From contig JALWLW010000019.1 of assembly GCA_027081065.1 (NCBI GenBank), forward strand, positions 3,064-67,063: a stretch of 64,000 nucleotides of DNA, read 5' to 3'. Below the pieces are notes generated by a model. It saw only the letters and a list, made by a program, of their open reading frames with translations, was not told the origin of the DNA and searched no databases. Every line of letters begins with the position of its first letter. Position 1 is the first letter of the stretch. The stretch is from Campylobacteraceae bacterium (GTDB lineage Bacteria; Campylobacterota; Campylobacteria; Campylobacterales; Sulfurovaceae). Shown one piece after another: positions 53,911 to 63,374 of this stretch. The position numbers were made by a program, and so were the translations under genes.

Positions 53911-53937
53911 CCTCTCAATATAATTAGAGGATAAAAA

Positions 53938-55908
53938 ATGCCATTTCAAGAATTTAAATTAGATAATTTAGAAACCTTTCCACAAGAGTTAGAAGCCATG
54001 TTGGCTTCACAGTTAGAGAAAATTGAAACACTTAGTAGAAATGATGACACAAGCTACCAAGGGGTTGTGAAACCTTTACAAGATTTAGATGAAGCGTTAG
54101 GTAACTTTTTTACGCCACTTTCACACCTAAACTCTGTGGAAAATTCAGAAGCCACGCAAAAGGCTTATGAAGAATGTTTACCACAACTTTCAAAGTTTTC
54201 AAGTGCTGTAGCTCAAAATGAAGAGCTTTATCAAAAATTGAAAAAAATAAGCTCTGAAGATAGCGAAGAAAAACGTGTTTTAGAGCATGATGTACGAGAC
54301 TTCGTACTCTCAGGTGCTGAACTCTCTTTAGAGAAAAAGAAAGAACTTGAAGCGATTGATTTAAAGCTTTCAGAACTTGGCAATAACTTTTCTCAAAACT
54401 TACTTAATGCTACCAATGCCTTTGAGATGATAATTGAAGATGAAAAAGAGGTAGCAGAAATTCCAGCGAGTGATTTGGCTTTGGCTAAAATGGAAGTTGA
54501 GGGTAAAATAGTGTATAAATTTACTTTACAAATTCCATCTTATTTAGCTTATATGACCTATGGTAGTTCTCGTGAGCGTCGTCAAGAGATTGCTAAAGCC
54601 TATGCTTCAAGAGCACCTGAAAATGCAGAGGTGATTGATGAACTGCTTGAGTTACGTCAGAAGAAAGCAAAATTACTTGGCTTTGAGAGTTTTGCTGCTT
54701 ATTCATTAGCAACTAAAGATGCAAGTTCAACTGAAGATGTGACAAAGTTTTTAGAAGAGTTAGGAGAAAAAGCGTTACCTCAAGCAAAAGAAGAGTTAGA
54801 AGAGTTAAAAGCATTTGCCCTCAAGTTAGATGGTATTGATGACTTACAAGGTTTTGATGTCGCTTACTACTCTGAAAAGCTAAAAAAAGAGAAGTTTAAC
54901 TTTGATGATTCGATGACCAAGCCATACTTTGAACAAGAAAAAGTGCTTAGAGGCATGTTAGATGTGGTTTCAGAACTTTTTAGCGTAGCGTTTAAACCAT
55001 CAGAGGCAAGAGTATGGAATGAAAAAGTAAAACCTTTTGACATTTATAAGTTAGCAGAGGATGGAAGCAATAAGTTAGCAGGAAGAATTTACTTTGACCT
55101 TGAAGCCAGAGAGTCTAAACGTGGTGGAGCGTGGATGCATGATTGGGAGACCCATTATGTAGATGCAGAGGGAAGTAAACATTTACCTACAGCATTCATA
55201 GTCTGTAATTTTTCACCTTCAACAGAAGAAAACCCCTCTCTTTTACGACATGATGATGTAGTTACCTTATTTCATGAGATGGGTCACGGAATTCATCATT
55301 TATTTGGAACATGTAAAGAGCGTTCAATCTCAGGTATTAACGGTGTAGCTTGGGATGTGGTTGAATTTCCTTCACAATTTTTAGAAGCATTTTCATATGA
55401 GAAACCTATTTTAAAACGTTTCGCTTTTCATCATGAAACAAATGTACCCATGTCAGATGAGCTTTTAGAGAAAATTAAAGAGACCAAAAACTATCAAGCT
55501 GCGTTAGGGATTTTACGTCAAGTTGAGTTTTCGCTCTTTGACTTTAATTTACATAAAAAACTTTATCAAGGGGATGAGGTTCAAGCCTTGCTTGATGGTA
55601 TTCGTGAAACCACAGCCCTTCTACCTGTGCCAAAATATAACAAGTTTCAAAATGGTTTTGCACATATCTTTGCAGGTGGTTATGCTGCTGGGTACTACTC
55701 TTACAAATGGGCAGAAGTTTTAAGTGCTGATGCATTTTATGAATGTTTAGATGAAGAGAAAGGTTTTAACCAAGAAAAAGCAGATGGGTATTTGAAATAT
55801 ATTTTAAATAAAGGTGGTTCGGAAGATATGTCTAGCCTTTATGTTCAATGGCTAGGGCGTGAGCCTAAGGTTGAGAGTTTGTTGAAGTTGTATGGTATTG
55901 GGGCTTAA
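53938..55908 (+). CDS. prlC: Oligopeptidase A (M3 metallopeptidase)
   Basis: A 656-residue M3 (thimet) peptidase. The zinc motif HEMGHGIHH (HEXXH, about 449-457) is in LFHEMGHG, followed by the third ligand in FPSQFLEAFSYE, and the substrate loop GYAAGYYSYKWAE is present. It digests peptides up to about 20 residues in the cytoplasm. Length fits the family (about 680 in E. coli). It is followed by gatB 58 bases later from its own promoter. Confidence 0.95.
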   Translation: MPFQEFKLDNLETFPQELEAMLASQLEKIETLSRNDDTSYQGVVKPLQDLDEALGNFFTPLSHLNSVENSEATQKAYEECLPQLSKFSSAVAQNEELYQKLKKISSEDSEEKRVLEHDVRDFVLSGAELSLEKKKELEAIDLKLSELGNNFSQNLLNATNAFEMIIEDEKEVAEIPASDLALAKMEVEGKIVYKFTLQIPSYLAYMTYGSSRERRQEIAKAYASRAPENAEVIDELLELRQKKAKLLGFESFAAYSLATKDASSTEDVTKFLEELGEKALPQAKEELEELKAFALKLDGIDDLQGFDVAYYSEKLKKEKFNFDDSMTKPYFEQEKVLRGMLDVVSELFSVAFKPSEARVWNEKVKPFDIYKLAEDGSNKLAGRIYFDLEARESKRGGAWMHDWETHYVDAEGSKHLPTAFIVCNFSPSTEENPSLLRHDDVVTLFHEMGHGIHHLFGTCKERSISGINGVAWDVVEFPSQFLEAFSYEKPILKRFAFHHETNVPMSDELLEKIKETKNYQAALGILRQVEFSLFDFNLHKKLYQGDEVQALLDGIRETTALLPVPKYNKFQNGFAHIFAGGYAAGYYSYKWAEVLSADAFYECLDEEKGFNQEKADGYLKYILNKGGSEDMSSLYVQWLGREPKVESLLKLYGIGA

Positions 55909-55920
55909 CCAAACAAAAGC

Positions 55921-55926
55921 TATAAT
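55921..55926 (+). promoter_or_regulatory. Predicted -10 box of gatB
   Basis: TATAAT in AAAGCTATAATACAT, 40 bases before the gatB ATG. Confidence 0.45.
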
Positions 55927-55966
55927 ACATAAATTTTTTAGATAGATATAAAAAGGTACATCCATA

Positions 55967-57394
55967 ATGTTTGAAACAGTTATTGGTCTTGAAGTCCACG
56001 TTCAACTTAACACTAAAACAAAATTATTTTGCTCTTGCCCAACCAGTTTTGGGGAGCATCAAAATACAAATACTTGTCCAACTTGTTTGGCACTTCCTGG
56101 GGCATTGCCTGTGGTGAATAAAGAAGCAGCCATTAAAGCCATGAGATTGGGTTACGCTATTAACGCCAATGTCGTACACAGTTCAAATTTTGATAGAAAA
56201 TCTTACTTTTATCCTGATAGTCCTTCAGCATATCAGATTACGCAGTTGACCAATGCCATTGTTCAAAAGGGTGAAGTGTTTATTGACCTTGAAGATGGAA
56301 CACAAAAACGTATCGGTATGACCCAAGCACACCTTGAAGCTGATGCTGGAAAAAATATGCATGAGGGGTCACACTCAAAAGTAGACCTTAACCGTGCAGG
56401 GACACCACTACTGGAAATTGTTTCAAACCCAGATATGCGAAGTGCAGGTGAAGCTGTGGCTTTTTTGAAGAAGCTTCACTCTACGGTTCGTTATTTGGAC
56501 ATATCTGACGCTAACATGCAAGAGGGTTCGTTTAGATGTGATGTGAACGTCTCCATTCGTCCAAAAGGACAAGAGGAGTTTGGAACAAGAGTAGAGATTA
56601 AAAACATTAACTCATTTCGTTTTGTAGAAGCTGCCATTGCTTACGAAGTACAACGTCAGACTGAAGCCTATGAAGATGGTATTTATGAGCAAGAGGTGTT
56701 TCAAGAGACACGTTTGTGGAATGTAGAGGAGGGGGTGACTCGCTCTATGAGAGGTAAAGAAGAGGCTGCTGATTATCGTTATTTTCCAGAGCCAGATTTA
56801 CGTCCTTTAGTGGTAAGTCAAGAGATGATAGATGAAGCATTACAAATGCCTGAACTTCCCGATGCTAAGATTAAGCGTTACGTGGAAGAGCTAGGGCTTA
56901 AAAGATATGATGCTTTGGTTATCTGTTCTGAAAAAGAGTTAGCCTATTATTTTGAAGCAATGTTAGAAGCAGGAGCATCGGCTAAAAACGCTGTCAACTG
57001 GTTAACCACAGAGCTTCTTGGTCGCCTTAAAAAGACAGAGTTTGACATTAGCACTTCTCCTGTTTCGGCTTCTAAATTGGGTGAATTGGTTTCTAAGATT
57101 GACGATGGAACAATAAGTGGTAAAGGTGCTAAAGAGATTTTAGATGTTCTTATTGAAGAAGATAAAGATATTGATGCTTTAATTGATTCTATGGGTCTTG
57201 CACAAGTGAGTGATGATGGTGCTATTTTAGAGATAATAGATGCTATTATTGCTGCGAACCCTGAAAAAGTTGAAGAGTTTAAAGGTGGGAAAGAGAAACT
57301 CTTTGGTTTCTTTGTTGGGCAAACTATGAAAGCAAGTAAAGGTTCTGCGAATCCTCAGAAAGTCAATGCGTTGTTAAAAGAGCGTTTGAGTTAA
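55967..57394 (+). CDS. gatB: Asp-tRNA(Asn)/Glu-tRNA(Gln) amidotransferase subunit B
   Basis: A 475-residue subunit of the GatCAB complex, which makes Gln-tRNA(Gln) and Asn-tRNA(Asn) from misacylated tRNA. Diagnostic segments: [66 protein letters not shown] and [10 protein letters not shown]. The C-terminal tRNA-binding tail domain is present. gatA and gatC are not in the window. Confidence 0.97.
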   Translation: MFETVIGLEVHVQLNTKTKLFCSCPTSFGEHQNTNTCPTCLALPGALPVVNKEAAIKAMRLGYAINANVVHSSNFDRKSYFYPDSPSAYQITQLTNAIVQKGEVFIDLEDGTQKRIGMTQAHLEADAGKNMHEGSHSKVDLNRAGTPLLEIVSNPDMRSAGEAVAFLKKLHSTVRYLDISDANMQEGSFRCDVNVSIRPKGQEEFGTRVEIKNINSFRFVEAAIAYEVQRQTEAYEDGIYEQEVFQETRLWNVEEGVTRSMRGKEEAADYRYFPEPDLRPLVVSQEMIDEALQMPELPDAKIKRYVEELGLKRYDALVICSEKELAYYFEAMLEAGASAKNAVNWLTTELLGRLKKTEFDISTSPVSASKLGELVSKIDDGTISGKGAKEILDVLIEEDKDIDALIDSMGLAQVSDDGAILEIIDAIIAANPEKVEEFKGGKEKLFGFFVGQTMKASKGSANPQKVNALLKERLS

Positions 57395-57528
57395 TATTGA
57401 GGAGATAAATTTGAAAATGTTTATGGGGCTACTTTAAAATAGCACTTTCTTTTTTATGAAGTTACTAATTTTACTACTCCAATTTCATTTAGAAACTGTA
57501 GTAGTATATGTAGTATTGAAGAAAAAAC

Positions 57529-58122
57529 TTAGTTTTCTCCAGCAGCACCTTTTTCAAGCATACCAATCATTGCAGCTTTTACATCATTCGCATATTTAGC
57601 AAGTTCTGGAGGAAGTGTGTGCCCACCATGAATCATCATATCAAGGTTCATAGTATAGAGCCAAATATCACCATTGTCATCTTCAACCATACCAATTCTA
57701 CAAGGCATGAAACCAACAAATTCACCAGAGAAGTTCAAGAAGATATCTGCAATACTTGGAGAACAATATGAACGAATATGTGTAAATTTTCCACCATCTT
57801 TCATGAATTTTCCACCTCTTGGCATCGTTTTTTCATCAACTTTCATCAGACCATACTCTTCACCAACTTCATCCATAATTTCAAAAGCATTTTCAATTGC
57901 TTCTTCTTTGGTTGTACCTTCTTCGATAACAAGCTTTCTTTTAATAATCATACCTTTAGCTGGGTCACCAGTTGTAAGTACATCATCTGCCATTGCCATG
58001 TAGAGACCTAAGGCTTTTCCATCCATTTTTGTTAAGCTTGAACCGTAGTTAATTCCTACAAAAATCATACCAAGTACTACAAGAGCACCTATGATTGTAA
58101 ATATACTTTTGATAAAGTTCAT
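57529..58122 (-). CDS. DUF302 domain protein, membrane-anchored
   Basis: A 197-residue protein with one N-terminal membrane segment (about 5-27) and a periplasmic DUF302 domain. Features include a Cys in IRSYCSPSIAD, MPCRIGMVEDDNGDIWLYTMN and a HGGHTLPPELAK tail. DUF302 proteins occur often in sulfur-oxidising bacteria, but I know of no proven function. Transcribed alone on the minus strand. The 134-base gap before gatB holds only the short frame at 57411-57437. Confidence 0.8.
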   Translation of the reverse strand: MNFIKSIFTIIGALVVLGMIFVGINYGSSLTKMDGKALGLYMAMADDVLTTGDPAKGMIIKRKLVIEEGTTKEEAIENAFEIMDEVGEEYGLMKVDEKTMPRGGKFMKDGGKFTHIRSYCSPSIADIFLNFSGEFVGFMPCRIGMVEDDNGDIWLYTMNLDMMIHGGHTLPPELAKYANDVKAAMIGMLEKGAAGEN

Positions 58123-58273
58123 ATCATTCCTTTTGAGTTGTAATTTCTATCTTTATTATAGAGTAGTAAATTAAAATTGAGGTTAATCAGAGAGACTCTT
58201 AACGGCTTTTACGAGAGATGAAGCATATGTTGCGTAAAATGATGCTACTTAATAGAAATAAAAAGGAAAGTTA

Positions 58274-58642
58274 ATGTTTAAACCACTTAATGTATTTAAT
58301 GAACCTTTACAGCTTTGTTCATTGCAGCCAAGAACAGGGTTTTATAGAGATGGTTCATGTAACTCTGGAATAGACAATCAAGGAAGACACACAGTTTGTA
58401 TTTTGGCAACAAAAGAGTTTCTAGATTATTCCAAACGTATTGGCAATGATCTTTCTACACCGATGCCTCAATATGGATTTGAAGGAGTTAAGCCAGGTGA
58501 TAGATGGTGTTTGGCTGCAGGTAATTTTATACGTGCTATTAAACATGGTAAAGCACCAAAAGTTTTTTTAGCTTCTACACATATAGCTATTTTAGAAGAC
58601 ATTGAGTTAGAAGTTTTAAAAGGTTTTGCTGTAGAAGCTTAA
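58274..58642 (+). CDS. DUF2237 family protein
   Basis: A 122-residue protein with the DUF2237 signature: PLQLCSLQPRTGFYRDGSCNSG (11-32), HTVCILATKEFLDYSK, GNDLSTPMPQYGFEGVKPGDRWCLAA and a C-terminal THIAILEDI segment. The family is widespread and uncharacterised; the conserved cysteines suggest a redox or metal role, which is speculation. An AAAGGAAAG ribosome site precedes the start. Its end overlaps tmk by four bases on the opposite strand. Confidence 0.88.
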   Translation: MFKPLNVFNEPLQLCSLQPRTGFYRDGSCNSGIDNQGRHTVCILATKEFLDYSKRIGNDLSTPMPQYGFEGVKPGDRWCLAAGNFIRAIKHGKAPKVFLASTHIAILEDIELEVLKGFAVEA

Positions 58643-59223
58643 GCTTTTTCTTTTTTAATACTTTTTACAATATTATCATGAATATGCTCTATACTTTGAG
58701 TTGCATCAACTAGTAAGTAGGGTCTATTGAGTTTCTTTAGACTCTCTTCCATATGATTTTGTACTGTTAGTAAATAGTCTAAACCTCGTAATTCAATACC
58801 ATCTAATTGTTTGTTCCCCATTCTTTCTTTTAATGTTTCTATGTTGGTAATAAATAGAATAATAAGGTCAGGAAATACTCCTTCAAGTGCAAACTTATTG
58901 AGTTCAAGAAGATGTTCAAATGTAAAGTCATCATTGGCTAAAGCATAACCAATACCTGAAAGAAAACCACGGTCTGAGATGATGAGTTTATCTGAATTTG
59001 GCTTAATGATTTGGGCATAATGTTCAGCTCTATCAGCTAAAAAAAGTAAGAGTTCAGCTCTTTTTGAGCTAAGTGAATCTTGCAGTAAAATTTCTCTTGC
59101 TTTAGTTCCAAAAGAAGTTCCTCCTGGTTCTTTAGTAATAATTGTATTGTCAAATACTCTTTTTATGAGTTCAATTTGTGTACTTTTTCCACAAGTATCA
59201 ATACCTTCAAATAGTACATACAT
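58639..59223 (-). CDS. tmk: Thymidylate kinase
   Basis: A 194-residue kinase that phosphorylates dTMP to dTDP. The P-loop FEGIDTCGKSTQ is at 5-16, EPGGT follows at about 35, and the DRGFLSGIGYA segment contains the DR(Y/F/H) motif. Slightly shorter than E. coli Tmk (213), usual for this phylum. Its start overlaps the coaD stop by one base, so ubiX-coaD-tmk form an operon. Confidence 0.95.
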   Translation of the reverse strand: MYVLFEGIDTCGKSTQIELIKRVFDNTIITKEPGGTSFGTKAREILLQDSLSSKRAELLLFLADRAEHYAQIIKPNSDKLIISDRGFLSGIGYALANDDFTFEHLLELNKFALEGVFPDLIILFITNIETLKERMGNKQLDGIELRGLDYLLTVQNHMEESLKKLNRPYLLVDATQSIEHIHDNIVKSIKKEKA

Positions 59224-59717
59224 TATTCGAAACCTTCTCTTTTCTTTTCTATATCTTCTAAAATAGCTTTTGGAACTAGGTGTTCAATTCTACCATTAAA
59301 CTTTAAAAGAGTACGAACAACAGAAGATGAAATATAGGAATATTTAAGAGAAGGCATAAGATAAATGGTTTCTAATTCTTTTTTAAGTGAATTATTTGCA
59401 TAGGTCATTTGTGCTTCATATTCAAAGTCACCAGCACTTCTAATCCCTCTAATGATAATATTAGAATTTAATTCAGAGCTTAAATCTATAAGTAGAGAGT
59501 TAAATTTTACCAGTGTTATATTAGATAGATGTTTAGTAGATTTTTTAATCATTTTAGCACGTTCTTCAACGCTAAAGAGTGGATTTTTTTCAGGATTATT
59601 ACCAATGGCAATAATGACTTGATCAAATATTTTAGATGAACGCTCAATAATATCTAAATGACCATTGGTTAAAGGGTCAAATGTTCCAGGGTAGATTGCT
59701 CTTTTCTTTTTATCCAT
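59223..59717 (-). CDS. coaD: Phosphopantetheine adenylyltransferase
   Basis: A 164-residue nucleotidyltransferase of coenzyme A synthesis. YPGTFDPLTNGHLDIIERSSKIF contains the (T/H)xGH motif and ISSSVVRTLLKFNG the ISSTxxR-type motif. The chosen ATG at 59717 makes a TAATG overlap with the ubiX stop, like other pairs here; an ATG three codons earlier (59726) is possible. Length is typical (about 160). Confidence 0.95.
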   Translation of the reverse strand: MDKKKRAIYPGTFDPLTNGHLDIIERSSKIFDQVIIAIGNNPEKNPLFSVEERAKMIKKSTKHLSNITLVKFNSLLIDLSSELNSNIIIRGIRSAGDFEYEAQMTYANNSLKKELETIYLMPSLKYSYISSSVVRTLLKFNGRIEHLVPKAILEDIEKKREGFE

Positions 59718-60238
59718 TATTTCCATCTTTTATATAAGTTATGCTCTATATTTAAAACATCATACCATTTCCCAATAAGGAAATGTTCCATCGCTTCTAG
59801 GCTGGATATGTTAGCATAGTAGCCCATGATAGGAGGTGCAATAATAACATTTAGTTTGGCAAGTTTTTCCATATTTTCAAGAGCAATGGCAGAAAATGGC
59901 ATTTCTCGAGGAGCAAGTAAAAGTTTTTTATGTTCTTTTATCGCAACAGCAGCTACTCTTGTTACTAAATTGTCAGCAATACCACAAGCTATTTTTGCAA
60001 GAGTATTCATACTACAGGGTATGATGACTGTAATATCTACTTGAAAAGAACCAGATGCAATGGAAGCCGCAATATTTTTGTTATTATGTAAAGTAATATT
60101 TTTATTTTCAAAATGTTCAACGGTTAGAGCATTTTTAGAAGTAATCATATGAATCTCAATATCTTTAGGTAGATATTGAACAAACTTTTTACCAAGTTCA
60201 ATTCCTGAAGCACCTGTTATAGCAACAACTAATTTCAT
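59717..60238 (-). CDS. ubiX: Flavin prenyltransferase UbiX
   Basis: A 173-residue flavoprotein that prenylates reduced FMN to make the cofactor of UbiD-type decarboxylases. Typical motifs are VAITGASGIELGKKF at the N-terminus, IPCSMNTLAKIACGIADNLVTRVA and LLLAPREMPFSAIALENM. In organisms using the futalosine route it may serve MqnP/UbiD-type decarboxylation in menaquinone synthesis; that is inference. First gene of ubiX-coaD-tmk. Confidence 0.93.
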   Translation of the reverse strand: MKLVVAITGASGIELGKKFVQYLPKDIEIHMITSKNALTVEHFENKNITLHNNKNIAASIASGSFQVDITVIIPCSMNTLAKIACGIADNLVTRVAAVAIKEHKKLLLAPREMPFSAIALENMEKLAKLNVIIAPPIMGYYANISSLEAMEHFLIGKWYDVLNIEHNLYKRWK

Positions 60239-60294
60239 TTTTTTCCTAAAATTTTTAAATTTATGTTTATGATATAAGGGGGAAAGTTATAATG

Positions 60295-60379
60295 TGGTAC
60301 CACAGGTCGGATTCGAACCGACACGCCCTAAGGCAGAAGATTTTGAGTCTACCAAGTCTACCAGTTCCATCACTGTGGC
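60295..60379 (-). tRNA. tRNA-Leu (anticodon CAA)
   Basis: An 85-nt class II tRNA read on the minus strand. The acceptor GCCACAG pairs with CTGTGGT (G1-U72 wobble), then A-CCA, encoded. The anticodon loop is CTCAAAA with CAA at 60343-60345, the variable arm is GCCTTAGGGC, and the T arm has GTTCGAATC. U-U mismatches occur at position 11-24 of the D stem and 28-42 of the anticodon stem. A tandem nine-base repeat TGGTAGACT spans the D loop and 5' side of the anticodon stem. Identity is clear; the mismatches are unusual. Confidence 0.9.
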
Positions 60380-60454
60380 ACATTCCAAAACACAAATTAG
60401 CTAGGTGAATTTGGAGTGCGATTATACAGCGATATCTCTTAAATAGTTATTAAA

Positions 60455-60727
60455 TTATGCTACTGTATCTTTTAAAGATTTACCAACTTTAAATTTAACA
60501 GCATTTCTTGCTGGAATTTGAACAGTTTTACCTGTTAAGGGTACTCTAGCTTCTCTAGCTTCTCTATGTACGGTTGAAAAAGAACCAAAACCAATAAAAC
60601 TAACTGTTTTTTTAGCTTTTAATGCTTCTGTAATTGTATCGAGTATAGCATTTAATGCTTCATTCGCATCTTTTTTAGATAAACCTGATTTCTCTGCTAC
60701 TGCATCAATAAACTCTGCTTTTTTCAT
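60455..60727 (-). CDS. DNA-binding protein HU
   Basis: A 90-residue HU/IHF-family protein. MKKAEFIDAVAEKSGLSKKDANEALNAI is the conserved N-terminal helix pair and GFGSFSTVHREAREARVPLTGKTVQIPARNAVKFKVG holds the DNA-binding arm with the RNP-type Pro. It is a nucleoid protein that bends DNA non-specifically. It has an AAAGGATGA ribosome site and stands alone between tRNA-Leu and ftsK. Confidence 0.95.
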   Translation of the reverse strand: MKKAEFIDAVAEKSGLSKKDANEALNAILDTITEALKAKKTVSFIGFGSFSTVHREAREARVPLTGKTVQIPARNAVKFKVGKSLKDTVA

Positions 60728-60858
60728 AAAATCATCCTTTGTAATGTGTTGATGCTAAATTCTACAATTATTTTTTTAAAATAACAAGGAATATGGTATA
60801 AATAGCTTAAAAAGCGTTAAAAAGTAAGTGATTTTGGGATTTTTGTCTTAAAAAATGT

Positions 60859-60864
60859 TATAAT
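60859..60864 (+). promoter_or_regulatory. Predicted -10 box of ftsK
   Basis: TATAAT in ATGTTATAATTTTTG, 24 bases before the GTG start. Confidence 0.45.
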
Positions 60865-60888
60865 TTTTGAAATTTTTTAGGAGTTTTA

Positions 60889-63243
60889 GTGCATATTTTT
60901 ATACTAATAATAATTATAATATTTTTATATGGAGCATTTTCAACCTCATTTCATTCAACTGAAATGGTAGGAAAAATAGGAAAAATGTATGGAGAGGGTA
61001 ATATTAAACTCTTTGGTTATTTGGCATATGTTGATTTATTAATTTTAATTTATCCTCTATACAGAATGTATAAAAATGTTAATTTATTAAAAAATATAGA
61101 ATTTTATACAGGATGGTTACTTTTATTTATCTCTTTAATACTATTACAAACGTTTATTGTTGATGCTTATCATATGGGAACGATTGGATTAAGTCTTTAT
61201 GATTTCTTAAATCCTTTTATTGGTAAAGCTGGGATGTGGCTCTTATGGTGTTTAACCATGAGTATCTCTTTACTTTTGATTTTGGATGAAATTCCTGACT
61301 TTAAAGCTTATATAAAAACTTTTGATAAATATAGAAAGATTGTTTTTAATCAAGCAATTTTATTGTGGGAGAAAGTTACATTAAATATAGAAAATCCATT
61401 TTTTGACAAACAAAGTACAGAGAGTATGACAACAATTGTAGATAGTAGAAGAATACGTAAAAATTTAAATTCAGATACAGTTAAACAAAAAACACCAAAA
61501 AAATTAGCACATAAGAAAAAAACATTAAAGAAAAAAAGTAAAAAAACTGTTGATGATATGATGATGTTAGAAGATCGTTCTTTAGAAGACATTGGTAATA
61601 TTGAAATTAAAGAGATATCTAAAAGCGATGAATCTATAGATGAGATTCAACTTACTGAAGCTGCTGAACCTGTAGATATGACAATAGATAGTAAAATTAA
61701 AAGTAAAGAGATTCTTGAAACCCCTAAGAGGAATAGTGAAGAAGAGATTATTAAAGAGCGTGAGAAAACGACTAAAATACTTGATGAATTAAAAGAGAAT
61801 AAGGCTCTAATGGATCAGCTTGAAAAAGGTAAAATTGAAGAACCTAAAGATTTTATTTTACCTTATTTGGATTTTTTAGCTGAAGCACCAGAAACAAAAA
61901 CAAAGGTAAATGAAGAAGAGATAGACCGAAAAGTACATGAACTTTTAGATAAATTAGGACAGTTTAAAATTACAGGAGAAGTGATGGATATCTATTCTGG
62001 TCCACTGGTCACTACTTTTGAGTTTAAACCAGCAGCGAATGTAAAGGTTTCTAAAATTTTAAATTTACAAGATGACTTAGCCATGGCATTGTGTGCTGAG
62101 ACAATTAGGATTCAAGCACCTATTCCCGGACGCGATGTTGTGGGTATTGAAATTCCAAATGAGACATTTGATACCATCTATTTAAGAGATATTTTAGAAA
62201 GTGAACTTTTTAGAACTTCAAAGTCACCTCTAACTATGGCAATGGGAAAAGATATTGTAGGAAACCCTTTTGTAACCGATCTGAAAAAATTACCCCATCT
62301 ACTTATTGCTGGTACAACAGGTTCTGGTAAATCAGTGGGAATCAATGCCATGATTTTGTCGTTACTTTATAGAAATGATCCTGATTCACTTAAGTTAATG
62401 CTTATTGACCCTAAAATGCTGGAGTTTTCTATCTATAATGATATCCCACATTTAATTACTCCTGTGATTACTGATTCAGCTAAAGCCATCGCAGCTTTAG
62501 CAAATATGGTAGGAGAAATGGAACGCCGTTATAAGATGATGGCTGAGAGCCGTACTAAAAATATTGATAACTACAATGAAAAAGCGATTAAAAAAGGTTT
62601 GGATACCATGCCTTTTATTGTAGTTGTTATTGATGAGTTGGCTGACCTTATGATGAATGGAGGAAAAGATGTTGAGTACTCTATTGCTAGACTAGCACAA
62701 ATGGCTAGAGCCTCAGGAATTCATCTTATTGTAGCAACACAACGACCTTCTGTGGATGTTGTAACTGGGCTTATTAAAGCTAATTTACCTTCACGGCTTT
62801 CTTACCGAGTAGGGCAAAGAATTGATTCAAAGGTTATTTTGGATGCCTTAGGTGCTGATAGTTTATTGGGAAAAGGTGATGCTTTGTTTACACCTCCTGC
62901 TTCAAATGCTTTGGTAAGAATTCATGCTCCATGGAATTCTGAAGATGAGATTGAAGAGATTGTTGAGTTTTTAAAAGAGCAACGGGCACCAGAGTATGAT
63001 GAACGTTACTTAGTTAAAGATGAATCAGATACAAAAGTTGGCTTAGGGGTACAGGGTGATTTAGATCCACTCTATGATGATGCAAAAGAGATTATTTTGA
63101 CTGACCAGAAAACGTCTATTTCATACTTGCAACGTAAGTTACAAATTGGTTATAATCGTTCAGCAAATATTATTGAACAACTTCAAGAGATGGGTGTTTT
63201 ATCAGCACCAAATAACAAGGGGCAAAGAGATATTATTCTTTAA
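60889..63243 (+). CDS. ftsK: DNA translocase FtsK
   Basis: A 784-residue DNA translocase for chromosome dimer resolution and cell division. The N-terminal part (1-165) has about four membrane segments, followed by a charged linker (170-330), the RecA-like motor with Walker A AGTTGSGKSVGIN (about 470) and Walker B FIVVVIDELADLMM (about 570), and a C-terminal gamma winged-helix domain for KOPS binding (SISYLQRKLQIGYNRSANIIEQL). The start is a GTG with AGGAG six bases upstream. Confidence 0.95.
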   Translation: MHIFILIIIIIFLYGAFSTSFHSTEMVGKIGKMYGEGNIKLFGYLAYVDLLILIYPLYRMYKNVNLLKNIEFYTGWLLLFISLILLQTFIVDAYHMGTIGLSLYDFLNPFIGKAGMWLLWCLTMSISLLLILDEIPDFKAYIKTFDKYRKIVFNQAILLWEKVTLNIENPFFDKQSTESMTTIVDSRRIRKNLNSDTVKQKTPKKLAHKKKTLKKKSKKTVDDMMMLEDRSLEDIGNIEIKEISKSDESIDEIQLTEAAEPVDMTIDSKIKSKEILETPKRNSEEEIIKEREKTTKILDELKENKALMDQLEKGKIEEPKDFILPYLDFLAEAPETKTKVNEEEIDRKVHELLDKLGQFKITGEVMDIYSGPLVTTFEFKPAANVKVSKILNLQDDLAMALCAETIRIQAPIPGRDVVGIEIPNETFDTIYLRDILESELFRTSKSPLTMAMGKDIVGNPFVTDLKKLPHLLIAGTTGSGKSVGINAMILSLLYRNDPDSLKLMLIDPKMLEFSIYNDIPHLITPVITDSAKAIAALANMVGEMERRYKMMAESRTKNIDNYNEKAIKKGLDTMPFIVVVIDELADLMMNGGKDVEYSIARLAQMARASGIHLIVATQRPSVDVVTGLIKANLPSRLSYRVGQRIDSKVILDALGADSLLGKGDALFTPPASNALVRIHAPWNSEDEIEEIVEFLKEQRAPEYDERYLVKDESDTKVGLGVQGDLDPLYDDAKEIILTDQKTSISYLQRKLQIGYNRSANIIEQLQEMGVLSAPNNKGQRDIIL

Positions 63244-63314
63244 GTATTTTTTTCTTGTAACACTATTACACATAAAAATAACTAAGAGATAAATACGCTT
63301 AGCTAAAGTTACAT

Positions 63315-63320
63315 TATAAT
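63315..63320 (+). promoter_or_regulatory. Predicted -10 box of acnB
   Basis: TATAAT in TTACATTATAATTAC, 55 bases before the acnB ATG. Confidence 0.45.
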
Positions 63321-63374
63321 TACTATTAGTATAGAATATGTCAAATTTATTTTAATTAAATATAGGAGACATTA

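Noticed and set aside
57674..58011. Plus-strand frames opposite the DUF302 gene
   Set aside because: The minus frame has a signal anchor, family motifs and a good start, while the plus frames have none.
60295..60379. tRNA-Leu as a site of integrated element
   Set aside because: Neither flank holds an integrase or a repeated tRNA end; the neighbours are housekeeping genes.
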